Notes: generated from the letters alone by a model not told the origin. A stretch of DNA of 64,000 bases from Pseudophaeobacter leonis (GCF_002087335.1 NZ_MWVJ01000033.1:62001-126000), one strand, 5' to 3'. Shown: positions 29,811 through 38,494, counted from the first letter of the stretch. Made by a program: numbers and translations.

Positions 29811-29841
29811 AAACACCCCGCGCCGGTTTGGACGCGGGGTG
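29811..29841 (-). terminator. Terminator hairpin after soxA
   Basis: CACCCCGCG - 10-base loop - CGCGGGGTG is a perfect 9-bp stem starting 11 bases beyond the soxA stop, followed on the minus strand by only three T. It probably ends most of the soxXYZA transcript. Confidence 0.7.
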
Positions 29842-29851
29842 CAAATTGTAT

Positions 29852-30703
29852 TTAGTTACGGACAGACGGTCCTTCAACCGACAGGCCGTTGCCGCGCGAG
29901 GCGACATAGAGCTCAAGTGCCGTGAACTCTGTCGAGCCTGGCTTGTAGGTCTCGGCGCGGGTGTCGCGCACGCAGCCCTTGAAACGCGCCTGAACGTTGT
30001 TGAGCTTGGCGTTTTTCAGACGGTAGGTGGGGAAGCCATTGATATGACCCTGGCTCAGATGGTCCGCACGGATCATCTTACCATAGCTTTCCTCATGGCA
30101 ATTTGCACAGGACAGCTCCAGCTGACCGGTGCGGGAATAGTACATCTCTTTGCCCTGTTCCCACATCTCGCGCACGGGGCCATCAATGGCAACATTGACC
30201 GGCATGCCACGCGATTGCACCGAAATCAGTGCCTCCATCGCAGTCATGCTGCCGCCAGTGTATTTCCACTTTTTTGCGCCCATCTGGTTTTCGCGGCAGT
30301 CGTTGACCTGCATCGCCAGAGTACGGAGTTCGCCGGCCTCTTCGTTCCACTTGGGATAGACGGCCCGCACCCCTGCCATGCTCTCTTCCACGTCGTCGTG
30401 GCAGGACTGGCAGGATTTGCCTTCAGAGCCTTCGGCGGTATTCCAGGCATCGGCGGCTTTGTCGACGAACACCATTGCAGGGTTCTCAAAGTCGTCCATC
30501 TGCAGGGCTTGCGTTTCATCCGAGCGGAAATTCCAGCCAGACATGACCTCATCCAGCACATCCGACACATGCGCCGGCGCTGCGGTTTTGGTCACAAGCG
30601 TGTCTTCTTCGTTGATCACCAACGTGTCATCATCCGCATCCGCAAAAGCAGATAACGGCAGACTAAGCACGACGGCAATGGCGGTAAGCGCCTTATAGTT
30701 CAT
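29852..30703 (-). CDS. soxA: SoxA, diheme cytochrome c subunit of SoxAX
   Basis: The 283-residue periplasmic protein starts at ATG 30703 after AGGGAGGACAAGG. It carries heme sites CQSCH and CANCH and the KGCVRDTRAE region, which holds the cysteine that in SoxA becomes the persulfide heme ligand at the active site. With SoxX it joins thiosulfate to the SoxY cysteine. Both CxxCH sites are kept, so this is the diheme type. Confidence 0.94.
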   Translation of the reverse strand: MNYKALTAIAVVLSLPLSAFADADDDTLVINEEDTLVTKTAAPAHVSDVLDEVMSGWNFRSDETQALQMDDFENPAMVFVDKAADAWNTAEGSEGKSCQSCHDDVEESMAGVRAVYPKWNEEAGELRTLAMQVNDCRENQMGAKKWKYTGGSMTAMEALISVQSRGMPVNVAIDGPVREMWEQGKEMYYSRTGQLELSCANCHEESYGKMIRADHLSQGHINGFPTYRLKNAKLNNVQARFKGCVRDTRAETYKPGSTEFTALELYVASRGNGLSVEGPSVRN

Positions 30704-30732
30704 TCCTTGTCCTCCCTTGGGTATCCACCCGG

Positions 30733-30748
30733 GCCACATCTGTGGCCA
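30733..30748. other. Perfect hairpin in the soxZ-soxA spacer
   Basis: GGCCACA-TC-TGTGGCC is a perfect 7-bp inverted repeat in the 75-base gap between the soxZ stop and the soxA start. It may affect mRNA stability or the soxZ:soxA ratio. Confidence 0.5.
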
Positions 30749-30778
30749 GGGTGCCGTGCCTTTGAGATCCGGAAGGGA

Positions 30779-31108
30779 TCAGGCGATCGCGACCGATTTT
30801 GTGGCGTCATAGACCGAACCGTCATCATCATACCAGGTGAAAGCAAAGTCACCGGCTTCGGGCACCAGGGCCTCGAACTGAAAATAAGGGTTGGTCGAGA
30901 CTGCGGGCTCGATGGTGATATCAGTGACCAGCTGGCCGTTGAATTCACAAGTAAAGCGGTTGATGATCGAGCGCGGAATGAGGTTGCCCTCTTTATCCTT
31001 GCGCTGGCCGCTTTCCATCTGGTGGCTGATCAGGGTCTTGATCGTCACTGCTTCACCAGCTTTGGCTTTCTTCGGGACTTTGACGCGGGGTTTTACACCG
31101 GATGCCAT
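30779..31108 (-). CDS. soxZ: SoxZ, sulfur-carrier partner of SoxY
   Basis: The 109-residue protein starts at ATG 31108 with AAGGAG eight bases before it. The family pattern is PRVKVPKKAKAGEAVTIKTLISHQMESGQRKD and the C-terminal TWYDDDGSVYDATKSVAIA. It forms the SoxYZ heterodimer that carries intermediates between SoxAX, SoxB and SoxCD. It has no signal peptide and is exported with SoxY, as in other organisms. An in-frame upstream start at 31153 would add repeat-derived residues and is rejected. Confidence 0.94.
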   Translation of the reverse strand: MASGVKPRVKVPKKAKAGEAVTIKTLISHQMESGQRKDKEGNLIPRSIINRFTCEFNGQLVTDITIEPAVSTNPYFQFEALVPEAGDFAFTWYDDDGSVYDATKSVAIA

Positions 31109-31120
31109 GTCGTAAACTCC

Positions 31121-31180
31121 TTCGTATTCGGGCCATTTTCGTATTCGGGCCATGTTTCAGGCCGTCTTCTTTCAGGCCGT
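31121..31180. repeat. Two short direct-repeat pairs in the soxY-soxZ spacer
   Basis: TTCGTATTCGGGCCAT occurs at 31121-31136 and 31138-31153 (period 17). TTTCAGGCCGT occurs at 31155-31165 and 31170-31180 (period 15). They make the soxY-soxZ gap, usually a few bases, about 98 bases long. Confidence 0.8.
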
Positions 31181-31206
31181 ATTCGGGTATCTGCCAGGCG
31201 AACGAC

Positions 31207-31626
31207 TTAGCCGCCGCAGCCCCCAATGGTCACTTTCACAGCGGCACTTGCCTTGGCAAAGCTGCCATCGGCCAGCTTGGCAATAGCGACCACGTCCTGG
31301 GTGCCGGCAAGCCGGATCCGGGTTGCGGCAGACTGGCTGGCAGCCAGCGGGCCAAAGTTGAAGGTGGCAACACCGGGGGTTGGGTTGCCGGTGGCCAGCA
31401 CCATGATCGCCGTGGCGCCGGGGGCGTTCACTTCGATTGGCACGGTATTGCCGTTTTCAGCAATCTCTGGTGCAGTCAGCTCAATGCCGGTGTCTGCCAT
31501 ATCAGCGCCACCAGTGAATGCAGCAATGCGATCCTCTGTGCTGGCGTGCAGGCGCAACGGCAGCACTGTCATTGCAGCGGCTCCCAGGGCCAGGCCCAGG
31601 GTCTCACGACGTGAGAACTCCATCAT
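31207..31626 (-). CDS. soxY: SoxY, sulfur-carrier protein
   Basis: The 139-residue protein has a Tat signal (SRRETLG, cleaved near LHA-ST) and ends in GGCGG, the flexible arm whose Cys covalently carries thiosulfate, sulfane and polysulfide intermediates. AAGGAGACAT precedes ATG 31626. A second ATG follows directly. It partners with SoxZ for Tat export. Confidence 0.95.
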   Translation of the reverse strand: MMEFSRRETLGLALGAAAMTVLPLRLHASTEDRIAAFTGGADMADTGIELTAPEIAENGNTVPIEVNAPGATAIMVLATGNPTPGVATFNFGPLAASQSAATRIRLAGTQDVVAIAKLADGSFAKASAAVKVTIGGCGG

Positions 31627-31673
31627 ATGTCTCCTTTGACGTTCCGCAAAGCGGCAAGGCTTAGGCCCTGGCT

Positions 31674-32150
31674 TCACTCTTCCTTTAGCGTCGCAATGAA
31701 TGCGATCACATCTTCGATTTCCTGTGCCGTCAGGATCGGCGTCAGCGCCTCAGTGGGGGCCTTGCCTGTATAGGCTGCACCCGGACGCACAAAACCGTCG
31801 ACCTTGTAGAATGCGGGCATCATCGTGCCCTCAAAGGTCATTTTGGCATTGGTCATCAACCCGCGCAGTTCTGCTTCGGTCCAGCGATCCCCCGCCCCGT
31901 CCAGCGACGGGCCGATTTCGCCGTGGAACGGCACATCTGCCAAAGCAGTAAGCTGGTGACAGGCGACGCAGTTGCCCAGCGATTTGGTGCCGGCGATAAC
32001 AGCGCCGCTTGCCGCGTCTCCCGCCACTCCGGTCAAGGAGGCCGCAACCGCGCCATCCTCGTCAAATTGCACATCCTTTGGCGCGACCTCTGCCGCCAGA
32101 GTTGCACTCCCGATCAGGCTCGCGGCCAGTGTCAGAGATAGTCTCTTCAT
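31674..32150 (-). CDS. soxX: SoxX, monoheme cytochrome c
   Basis: The 158-residue exported protein (signal to ATLAAE) has one heme c site, CVACH, and a distal Met in GTMMPAF. It forms SoxAX, starting the pathway by oxidative coupling of thiosulfate to SoxY and passing electrons onward. It is the first gene of the soxXYZA group, with a SoxR-like operator 83-103 bases upstream. Confidence 0.94.
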   Translation of the reverse strand: MKRLSLTLAASLIGSATLAAEVAPKDVQFDEDGAVAASLTGVAGDAASGAVIAGTKSLGNCVACHQLTALADVPFHGEIGPSLDGAGDRWTEAELRGLMTNAKMTFEGTMMPAFYKVDGFVRPGAAYTGKAPTEALTPILTAQEIEDVIAFIATLKEE

Positions 32151-32235
32151 GGTTCCTCCCGTTGGCTGCCACCCGCGTTTGTTCGGGCTTAGCTATGTAT
32201 ACCGTAGGGCACCCAGGCCGGCCAACGCAACAACA

Positions 32236-32253
32236 AATTCAATAGTGTGAATT
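32236..32253. promoter_or_regulatory. SoxR-like operator in the soxW-soxX spacer
   Basis: AATTCA-ATAGTG-TGAATT is a perfect inverted repeat with a 6-base spacer. In Paracoccus-type clusters the ArsR-type repressor SoxR binds the soxW-soxX and soxS-soxV spacers, and this is the matching location. The specific motif assignment is inferred from its recurrence in this cluster. Confidence 0.75.
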
Positions 32254-32274
32254 ATTATGTCTGTTCATCGGCGA

Positions 32275-32868
32275 TCAATCTGCGGACCCATTGTTGCGCT
32301 CAGAGATGCGCCGCGCGTGATAGCGCTGAAAATCTTCCCCATTGTCAAGAAGATACCTCTTTTCGCTCACCCAGGTGAACATGTCCAGAGTGGTGCCCGG
32401 TCCAAAAGCGCCGGGCATGATCGCAACGGCCGCCTGTGTGGCGGTTTGCCCCTCGCTGACCGTTTCGGGCAGAAACAGAATCGTTGGAGTAAACAGCACA
32501 CCCCATTTGCGCGCCATGTCCTTTTCCGCCAGCACATCGCCATCAAAATCGGTGACCTCGACATCGCCATAGAGGTTCATCTGCACCACAAAGTAGTTAT
32601 CAGAAATGTAGCCCGAGACCTCGGGACGCGGAAAAACTTCCTGGTGCATCTTTGTGCAATAGATGCAGCCGCGCTGTTCAAAGAACAGCACCAGACGCTT
32701 GCCCTCGGCATTGGCCTCGTCGAGGTCTTCGCGCAGATCCTTGAAGGTTTCGCGCATCCACGGCGTCTTGTGCAGCCCGTCGTCGCCCAATTCAGCCGCA
32801 GCAACGTCAGTGGCGATCAACGGCAGCGCCAGCGCCATAGCGGCAAGTTTCATACTCCAGTGCTTCAT
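32275..32868 (-). CDS. soxW: SoxW, periplasmic thioredoxin
   Basis: The 197-residue exported thioredoxin-fold protein (signal to VAAAE) has the redox motif CIYC in FFEQRGCIYCTKMHQEVF and the cis-Pro region LFTPTILFL. It receives electrons from SoxV and keeps the SoxY cysteine active or reduced. It lies downstream of soxV on the same strand. Confidence 0.9.
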   Translation of the reverse strand: MKHWSMKLAAMALALPLIATDVAAAELGDDGLHKTPWMRETFKDLREDLDEANAEGKRLVLFFEQRGCIYCTKMHQEVFPRPEVSGYISDNYFVVQMNLYGDVEVTDFDGDVLAEKDMARKWGVLFTPTILFLPETVSEGQTATQAAVAIMPGAFGPGTTLDMFTWVSEKRYLLDNGEDFQRYHARRISERNNGSAD

Positions 32869-32895
32869 CTCATCCCCTCCAAAATCAATACAAAA

Positions 32896-33633
32896 TCATC
32901 CCATTGTGGCAAAGCCGGGCATCCAGCGGATCATCAGATCAGCGATCCAGCGCACACCGCCTGTCACAATCAGCACGGCAAATACGATAAGCATCACCCC
33001 CATGATCTTTTCCACCCAGTGAAACGCGGCGCGATGACGGCCGACCCAGGCCAGGAATGGCTTGGCAAAAAACGCCGCCACCACAAAGGGTGCGGTCATG
33101 GCCGCGCCGTAGACCAGCAGCAATGCACCACCGCGCCAGATGTCTCCCAGGCCGGACGCGACCATCAGGATGGAGGCCAACGCCGGCCCCACACAGGGCG
33201 TCCAGCCAAAACCAAAAGCCAGCCCCATCAGATAGGCCCCCGCAAGACTGGAGGGATCTGCCGAACTTTCGACCCGTGCCTCACGGTACAGCAACGGGAT
33301 GCGCAACACACCGAGAAAATGCAGACCAAACAGCAGTAAAAGCGCTGCCGCACCATAGCTCAGCACCTTCCATATAGCGGCCAAACAGCTGCCCCAGCGC
33401 CGTGGCCCCCATGCCCATCAGCATAAAGACCGAGGTCACTCCGGCTGCGAAACACAAGGCCGCCAGCACCATGCGCCGCTGGGCTCCGGGCGCGATTTCA
33501 CCGTCACTGCGCAGCTCTGCCATCGACAACCCGCAAGATAGGACAGGTAAAACGGCACCATCGGCAGAATACAGGGAGTGAAAAAACTCAGCAGGCCAGC
33601 AAAGGCCGCTCCCAGATATGAGATTTCCAACAT
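32896..33633 (-). CDS. soxV: SoxV, CcdA-like membrane thiol transporter (two frameshifts)
   Basis: Three pieces form about 245 residues with six helices. The paired cysteines are in SFFTPCILPMVPFY (first half) and FGFGWTPCVGPALAS (second half), as in CcdA, which moves reducing power from cytoplasmic thioredoxin to SoxW. Frame breaks lie at 33528-33529 (a T lost: GGTTGTCG for GGTTTGTCG) and at 33366-33369 (a G gained). The corrected reading is LSYLAGLSMAELR and FGRYMEVLSYG. The start is ATG 33633. It probably forms soxVW. Confidence 0.87.
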
Positions 33634-33684
33634 CACGGTCTTATGATCCTCCAGCCCGGGCGCCCAGGGGCACGAGGCTTGTTT

Positions 33685-33702
33685 TATTCACATATTCAAA
33701 TT
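33685..33702. promoter_or_regulatory. SoxR-like operator in the divergent soxS-soxV spacer
   Basis: TATTCA-CATATT-CAAATT keeps one perfect half-site and the 6-base spacing. The second half is degenerate. An overlapping perfect repeat ACATA-N7-TATGT lies at 33690-33706. This spacer drives soxVW to the left and soxS-soxR to the right and is where SoxR binds in related clusters. Confidence 0.5.
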
Positions 33703-33749
33703 ATGTAGTATCAAGCCGCAATTCGCGGATGCCGTCAACGGTTGAGGTC

Positions 33750-34183
33750 ATGATTATTCAACGTTCCTGTCTTGCACTGCGCCACATTCTGGCAACGGCG
33801 GCCCTGTGCATCTCGGCCGCCCTCCCTGCCCAGGCAGGCGAGCCTGAGGCCGCGCGCAGCACCACGAACGCCCTGGTCATGGTCGAGCAGGCAGGCTGTG
33901 AATGGTGCAAGCGCTGGAACGAGGAGATCGGCCCTATCTATCCAAAAACCAGCGAAGGTGCTTTTGCGCCGCTGCGCCGGGTGGATCTGCGGGCAATCCC
34001 CGATGACTTGCAGGTAACACGCCGGGTAAACTTACCCCAACCTTCTTGATCGTGAAAGACGGTCGTGAGATGGCACGTCTCGAAGGCTACCCCGGCGAAG
34101 ATTTTTTCTGGCCACTGTTGGCGCAGCTTTTGAGCAAGAATCTGGGCTTTGTTCCTGATACCACAGGGATTCCGGACAGCTAG
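33750..34183 (+). CDS. soxS: SoxS, periplasmic thioredoxin-like protein (frameshifted)
   Basis: The 144-residue protein (signal to LPAQAG) has CEWC in MVEQAGCEWCKRWNEEIGPIYPKT. The frame breaks at 34031-34034 (AACTTACC should be AACTTTACC), beyond which TPTFLIVKDGREMARLEGYPGED, the thioredoxin cis-Pro region, runs to the TAG at 34183. ATG 33750 is preferred to 33729 because GGTTGAGG precedes it and it yields a good signal peptide. SoxS reductively reactivates the pathway in relatives. Confidence 0.85.
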
Positions 34184-34245
34184 CCTGCACTGAAAATGTT
34201 TGGGGCGGCGGCGCAAGAAGGCGCCACCCCAGAGGAGACAAGACT

Positions 34246-34587
34246 ATGGCACTACCAAAATTCTCGGCCGACATGGCACCGAAAGAGCTGGACGACATGG
34301 TGGACAACGCCACCAAGGCCTCGAATTTCCTCAAGGCGATCAGCCACGAGGGCCGGTTGATGATCCTGTGCCATCTGGTCACCGGCGAAAAATCCGTGAC
34401 CGAGCTAGAAGACCTGCTGGCAGCACGGCAAGCGGCCGTCTCGCAACAGTTATCACGGCTGCGCCTCGAAGGCCTGGTGGTGCCACGGCGCGATGGCAAG
34501 GCCATCTACTATCGCCTTGCGGATGACCGCCCGCGCCGGATCCTCGAAGTGGTGTATGATCTGTTTTGCGCCGAAGGCAAAACCTGA
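34246..34587 (+). CDS. soxR: SoxR, ArsR-family repressor of the sox genes
   Basis: The 113-residue winged-helix protein has the ArsR pattern ASNFLKAISHEGRLMILCHLVTGEKSVTELEDLLAARQAAVSQQLSRLRLEGLV. It carries two cysteines, C42 in MILCHL and C108 in LFCAEG, which could serve as a redox switch. SoxR of Paracoccus-type clusters represses sox genes and is released by thiosulfate-derived persulfide. It follows soxS by 62 bases and probably shares its promoter. Confidence 0.88.
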   Translation: MALPKFSADMAPKELDDMVDNATKASNFLKAISHEGRLMILCHLVTGEKSVTELEDLLAARQAAVSQQLSRLRLEGLVVPRRDGKAIYYRLADDRPRRILEVVYDLFCAEGKT

Positions 34588-34606
34588 CCCGCCGCTCCAG
34601 GCTGTA

Positions 34607-34643
34607 AACATGGCGACAACTCTGCGACAACATGGCGACAACT
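34607..34643. repeat. Direct repeat AACATGGCGACAACT, 22-bp period
   Basis: AACATGGCGACAACT at 34607-34621 recurs at 34629-34643, separated by CTGCGAC. It follows the soxR stop. Confidence 0.85.
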
Positions 34644-34819
34644 GCGGAGGTCACAGGCCAGGGCCCAGCGCGCTTGCAGGCGGCAGCCTGCGTTTGATGT
34701 CACCTGCTGCTGCAACAGCCTCTCTGGTCCAGGCAGCGCACCGGCGCCGGGCCTTCCAGCTCCCATTATTTGCACCTGTTCTCACCTAAGCCGCTTGCAG
34801 CTTTGCCAAGGATATGGCT

Positions 34820-34890
34820 GACTTTGCACAGGCTCCCGACTTTTCACAGGCCCCCGATTTTCACAGGCCCCCATCTTTGCACATGCCCCC
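34820..34890. repeat. Four-copy 17-18-bp tandem repeat before the YeeE-type gene
   Basis: Units GACTTTGCACAGGCTCCC, GACTTTTCACAGGCCCCC, GATTTTCACAGGCCCCC and ATCTTTGCACATGCCCCC lie head to tail, ending 20 bases before the start codon at 34911. The third unit lacks one base. Copies diverge at 2-5 positions. Confidence 0.85.
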
Positions 34891-34910
34891 CTGCACCGGA
34901 GACCACGCCC

Positions 34911-35969
34911 ATGTGTGATCTGTTCGGCGATCACCAGCTGGTAGCCGCCGTTGGCCTGTTGGGCGGCATTCTTTTGGGGCTTGCAGCCAGGCTGGGCCGG
35001 TTTTGCACCCTCGGTGCCATCGAAGATCTGCTCTATGGCGGCTCGTCAGAGCGCATGCGTATGTGGCTGCTTGCGATTGGCACTGCGGTTATCGGCAGCT
35101 TTTCTCTCATCGGCCTTGGGCTCCTTGATGAAACCCAGTCCTTTTATCTCTCGGTGCGCTGGATGCCGCTGGCCTCCATCACCGGAGGATTGATGTTTGG
35201 CTATGGCATGGCGCTGAGCGGCAACTGTGGCTACGGCGCGATCGCCCGGCTTGGCGGTGGCGATCTGCGCAGCTTTGTCATTGTGCTGGTGATGGGGGTT
35301 TCCACCTATGTGGTGCTCTCTGGCCCACTGGCGCCGTTGCGCAACATGTTGTTTCAACAACAGGACGTCACCAGCGAGTTGCGGCCGGGGCGGGCGCATC
35401 ATCTGGCTCAGCTCACCACCCTGCCCCTTGCCGCGATTGGCATTGCGGCGGGCTGCCTCATCGTTGCAGCCGCCCTCTGGGGGTCTGAGCTGCGCCGGGA
35501 CCGAGAGAGCCTGTTTTGGTCCGTTGTTGTTGGTATTGCCGTGGTTTCGGGCTGGGCGGGCACCGCCTATATCAATCGCCCTGGCTTTGAGGCGCTGCCT
35601 CTGGCCTCGCATTCCTTCTCGGCCCCTTTGGGCGAGACCATCCTGTGGACCATGACCGGCAGCCTGCGGCCTCTGTCCTTTGCGGTGGGCTCGATCACCG
35701 GCGTCTGGCCCGGCGCCTTTATCGGCTCTTTGATGAAGGGGCATTTCCGCTGGGAGGCCTGCGACGATCCGCGCGAGCTGCGCCGCCAGATCATTGGCGC
35801 CGCCATAATGGGAGCCGGTGCGGTCATTGCCATGGGCTGTACCGTGGGCCAGGGGCTCAGCGCCTTCTCGTTGCTGTCGATCTCGGCTCCGGTCACCTTT
35901 CTGGCAATTTTTGCCGGAGCGGCGCTTGGCCTGCGCCAACTCATCGTCGGCTTCCGCCTCGCGCCCTAG
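34911..35969 (+). CDS. YeeE/YedE family sulfur-transport protein
   Basis: The 352-residue membrane protein has eight to nine helices and duplicated DUF395/YeeE motifs: LGRFCTLGAIEDLLYGG, FGYGMALSGNCGYGAIARLGGGDLRSF and AVIAMGCTVGQGLSAFSLLS. The conserved Cys residues guide thiosulfate or sulfane through the channel in the TsuA/YeeE family. ATG 34911 is chosen, with GGAG upstream. Together with the sox genes it probably imports or supplies a reduced sulfur species, sometimes called SoxT in this context. Confidence 0.85.
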   Translation: MCDLFGDHQLVAAVGLLGGILLGLAARLGRFCTLGAIEDLLYGGSSERMRMWLLAIGTAVIGSFSLIGLGLLDETQSFYLSVRWMPLASITGGLMFGYGMALSGNCGYGAIARLGGGDLRSFVIVLVMGVSTYVVLSGPLAPLRNMLFQQQDVTSELRPGRAHHLAQLTTLPLAAIGIAAGCLIVAAALWGSELRRDRESLFWSVVVGIAVVSGWAGTAYINRPGFEALPLASHSFSAPLGETILWTMTGSLRPLSFAVGSITGVWPGAFIGSLMKGHFRWEACDDPRELRRQIIGAAIMGAGAVIAMGCTVGQGLSAFSLLSISAPVTFLAIFAGAALGLRQLIVGFRLAP

Positions 35970-35995
35970 CCAAGCTGCGCATGAAGGCATGCGGG

Positions 35996-36025
35996 CAGGT
36001 TAAAGGCAGGCAGGTTAAAGGCAGG
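35996..36025. repeat. 15-bp tandem duplication after the YeeE-type gene
   Basis: CAGGTTAAAGGCAGG is repeated exactly twice, at 35996-36010 and 36011-36025, in the 210-base spacer before the DUF302 gene. Confidence 0.85.
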
Positions 36026-36179
36026 TCAAACGATAGGACAGGACACCTCCTCAGATCGCATCAGGAACGCACGCGCCCCCCAAAAAACCTGCACCTCGCG
36101 CAGCACACACAACAATGTGAGCCCTCCGGCTTCATATCCCGGCTATGGTAGCTGCAACTCCTTGTCGTGAAGGCCTCTC

Positions 36180-36740
36180 ATGCCCGCCCTATCACTCCCA
36201 GCCCCGGCGCATATCTCAGCGCAGATCCCCCGGAATACCGCGCATCTCCTGCGGGGTCTGGTGGTCACACTGGCGGTCTTTCTGGCGGTCCTTCTGGCCA
36301 TTATTCTGACCCGGCCAGCATGGGCTGCAGGCCTGGACAAGCGCATAGGCTGGGAGGTTCATCAGACCGATAAATCCTATGCTGCGCTTCTTCGCGATGT
36401 CTTGGCGGCGGTGAAGGCCGAAGGCCTCAGTGTGGTCACGCAGGCCGGACCAACCAGGGGCGCTGCTGCGCGCGGCATCACCATTCCGGGCAACCGGGTG
36501 ATCGGCGTCTTCAACAATGACTACGCCCTGCGGGTTCTGGCGCTTTCGACCGCCGCGATGATAGAGGCCCCGATCCGGCTTTATGTCACCGAAGGCGGCG
36601 ATGGCACTGCCAGTCTGTCCTATAAGAAACCCAGCCATGTCTTCACCCCCTATCTCAATGAGGGCGGCACGCAGCTGATGCAGATCGCAGCAGAGCTGGA
36701 CCAGCGCTTTGCCGCCATCGCCCGCGCGGCACGCGACTAA
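36180..36740 (+). CDS. DUF302 domain membrane-anchored protein
   Basis: The 186-residue protein has an N-terminal cytoplasmic stretch, one hydrophobic segment (about 25-48, ending RPAWAAG, either an anchor or a long signal) and a DUF302 domain with VIGVFNNDYALRVLALSTAAMIEAPIRLYVTE and TASLSYKKPSHVFTPY. DUF302 proteins are often encoded near sulfur or heavy-metal genes. Their biochemical role is unknown. It is co-directional with the YeeE gene but 210 bases away. Confidence 0.75.
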   Translation: MPALSLPAPAHISAQIPRNTAHLLRGLVVTLAVFLAVLLAIILTRPAWAAGLDKRIGWEVHQTDKSYAALLRDVLAAVKAEGLSVVTQAGPTRGAAARGITIPGNRVIGVFNNDYALRVLALSTAAMIEAPIRLYVTEGGDGTASLSYKKPSHVFTPYLNEGGTQLMQIAAELDQRFAAIARAARD

Positions 36741-36767
36741 CCCCCAACTTGGAAGCCCCCAACCTTA

Positions 36768-36795
36768 GAAGGCGGCGCTGTGACGCCGCGCCTTC
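36768..36795 (+). terminator. Hairpin downstream of the DUF302 gene
   Basis: GAAGGC-GGCG - loop - CGCC-GC-GCCTTC lies 27 bases after the stop and can fold with a small bulge. No U-tract follows, so full termination is uncertain. Confidence 0.45.
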
Positions 36796-36883
36796 AAACC
36801 TTGTCACAGAGCCGTGATATGGCTTGGGCCCTCGCGCAGAACCCGCGATCTCTTGCGACAAGAAACAGTGGGATGTCTATGAC

Positions 36884-38494
36884 ATGGCTGAGACCCTTCG
36901 CGCCGCCGATATCTGGCCCGTCGACTATACGAGGCCCGATGCCGTCACGCCTTTGGCATGCCCGGCGGTGAGGTCCTGACCCTGGTGGACGCGCTGATCA
37001 AGGCTGGCATCAGCTTTCATCTGGCCAAACACGAAAATGCTGCGGGCTTTATGGGAGAAGGTGTCCACCACAGCGATGGGGCCCCGGTCATTCTGGTGGC
37101 AACGCTTGGGCCTGGTGCGCTCAACGGCGTGAATGTGGTGGCCAATGCGCATCAGGCCCGGGTGCCAATGCTGGTGTTGACCGGCTGCGTTGATGCCGCC
37201 GAAGAGCTCAGCTACACGCATCAGGTCCTGGACCACCGTGCGGTCTTTGCCCCCATCACCAAAGCAACCTTTCGGCTGGATGCGCAAGCCGCAGATCTGA
37301 TCGCCGACAAGGCCTGCGCCATTGCCTGCACGGCCCGCAATGGCCCGGTGCATATTGATGTGCCGAGCTCGGTCGCGGATAGCCCTGCCAGAGATCGCGG
37401 TGCCCGCCGCGCGCCTGCTGCCCTTACCCGACCAGATGACGCAACGCTGGCGCAGGCGCTGGCTGGCTTGGCGCGGCCCAGCGCCCACTCGCCATCATCG
37501 GCCTCGACGCCCTGCACGAAGAGGCCGGCCACGAGATCCGCGCCTTCCTTGAGCACTACCAAATCCCCTTTGTCACCACCTATAAGGCCAAAGGCATCCT
37601 GCCCGAGGATCACCCGCTGTGCCTAGGGGCGACTGGACTATCGCCCCTCGCAGACACACACCTGCTGCCAGTGGTGCAAAAATCGGACCTGATCCTTGGC
37701 CTGGGGTATGACCCGATCGAGATGCGCCCCGGCTGGCGCAATGTCTGGGACCCCCGGGTGCACCGCATGATAGACATCACCCCCGAGGCCAATACCCACT
37801 ACATGCATCACGACAGCCTGGCACTCATAAGCGCCTTGAACCCCACATTGGCGGCCCTGACCTCAGGTGCGGGAAAAACAGCCACCTGGCCCTGTGGAGC
37901 ACCCTCCGCCGCACAGGCCGCCTTGATCGCGGCCTTTCCGCATGGGATGACTGGGGCCCGGCCGGTGTGATCGCCGAGTGCCAGGCCACCCTGCCCGCAA
38001 ACACCCTGGCCAGTGCTGACAGCGGCGCCCACCGCATTCTGCTTAGCCAGATGTGGACCTGCGCCGCGCCGCGCGATCTGATACAGTCCTCGGGGCTTTG
38101 TACCATGGGCTGCGCTGTGCCGATGGCAATTGGCCGCAAACTGGCGAGCCCAGACCGCCCGGTGGTCAGCTTTTCCGGCGATGCCGGCTTTCTCATGGTG
38201 GCGGGCGATCTGGCCACCGCCGCCGAGCTGGGGGTCGCGCCCATTTTTGTGGTCTTTGCCGACGCCAGTCTGGCGCTGATCGAGCTGAAACAGCGCCAGC
38301 GTCAGCTGAGCAATGCAGGCGTCGATATGGCGCGGCACGACTTTGCTGCCATCGGCCGCGCCTTTGGCGGCAACGGTATAACGGTACGTAACCGCGCCGA
38401 ACTGAACAAAGCCCTGCGCGAAGCCTTGGCCTCGGACCGCTTCACTGTCATTTCTGCCGAGATCGAACCCGGAGGATATGATGGACGCATCTGA
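36884..38494 (+). CDS. Thiamine-pyrophosphate-dependent enzyme, acetolactate-synthase-like (five frame breaks)
   Basis: Joining consistent pieces gives about 537 residues of the TPP-binding family. The N-terminal domain has HAFGMPGGEVL and the catalytic Glu in KHENAAGFMGEG. The middle domain has KSDLILGLGYDPIEMRPGW, and the C-terminal TPP domain has CTMGCAVPMAIG and GDAGFLMVAGDLATAAELGVAPIFVVF. Breaks lie near 36913, 37384, 37432, 37475 and 37940. Four would be missing bases and one an extra C. Family members include acetolactate synthase and oxalyl-CoA decarboxylase. No substrate can be named. Its stop overlaps the next gene's start by 14-17 bases, indicating a coupled operon with the CoA-transferase. 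Confidence 0.7.

Larger units (their letters stand above)
34588..34910. other. Gene-free spacer with two tandem-repeat arrays before the YeeE-type gene
   Basis: The 323 bases contain no supported gene. They carry a duplicated 15-mer with 22-base period and a fourfold 17-18-base repeat, described separately. Any promoter of the YeeE-type gene must lie here. Confidence 0.6.

Noticed and set aside
34813-34910. Small peptide from ATG 34813 through the four-copy repeat
   Set aside because: It is out of frame with the YeeE start, has no ribosome site and its codons follow the repeat units only.
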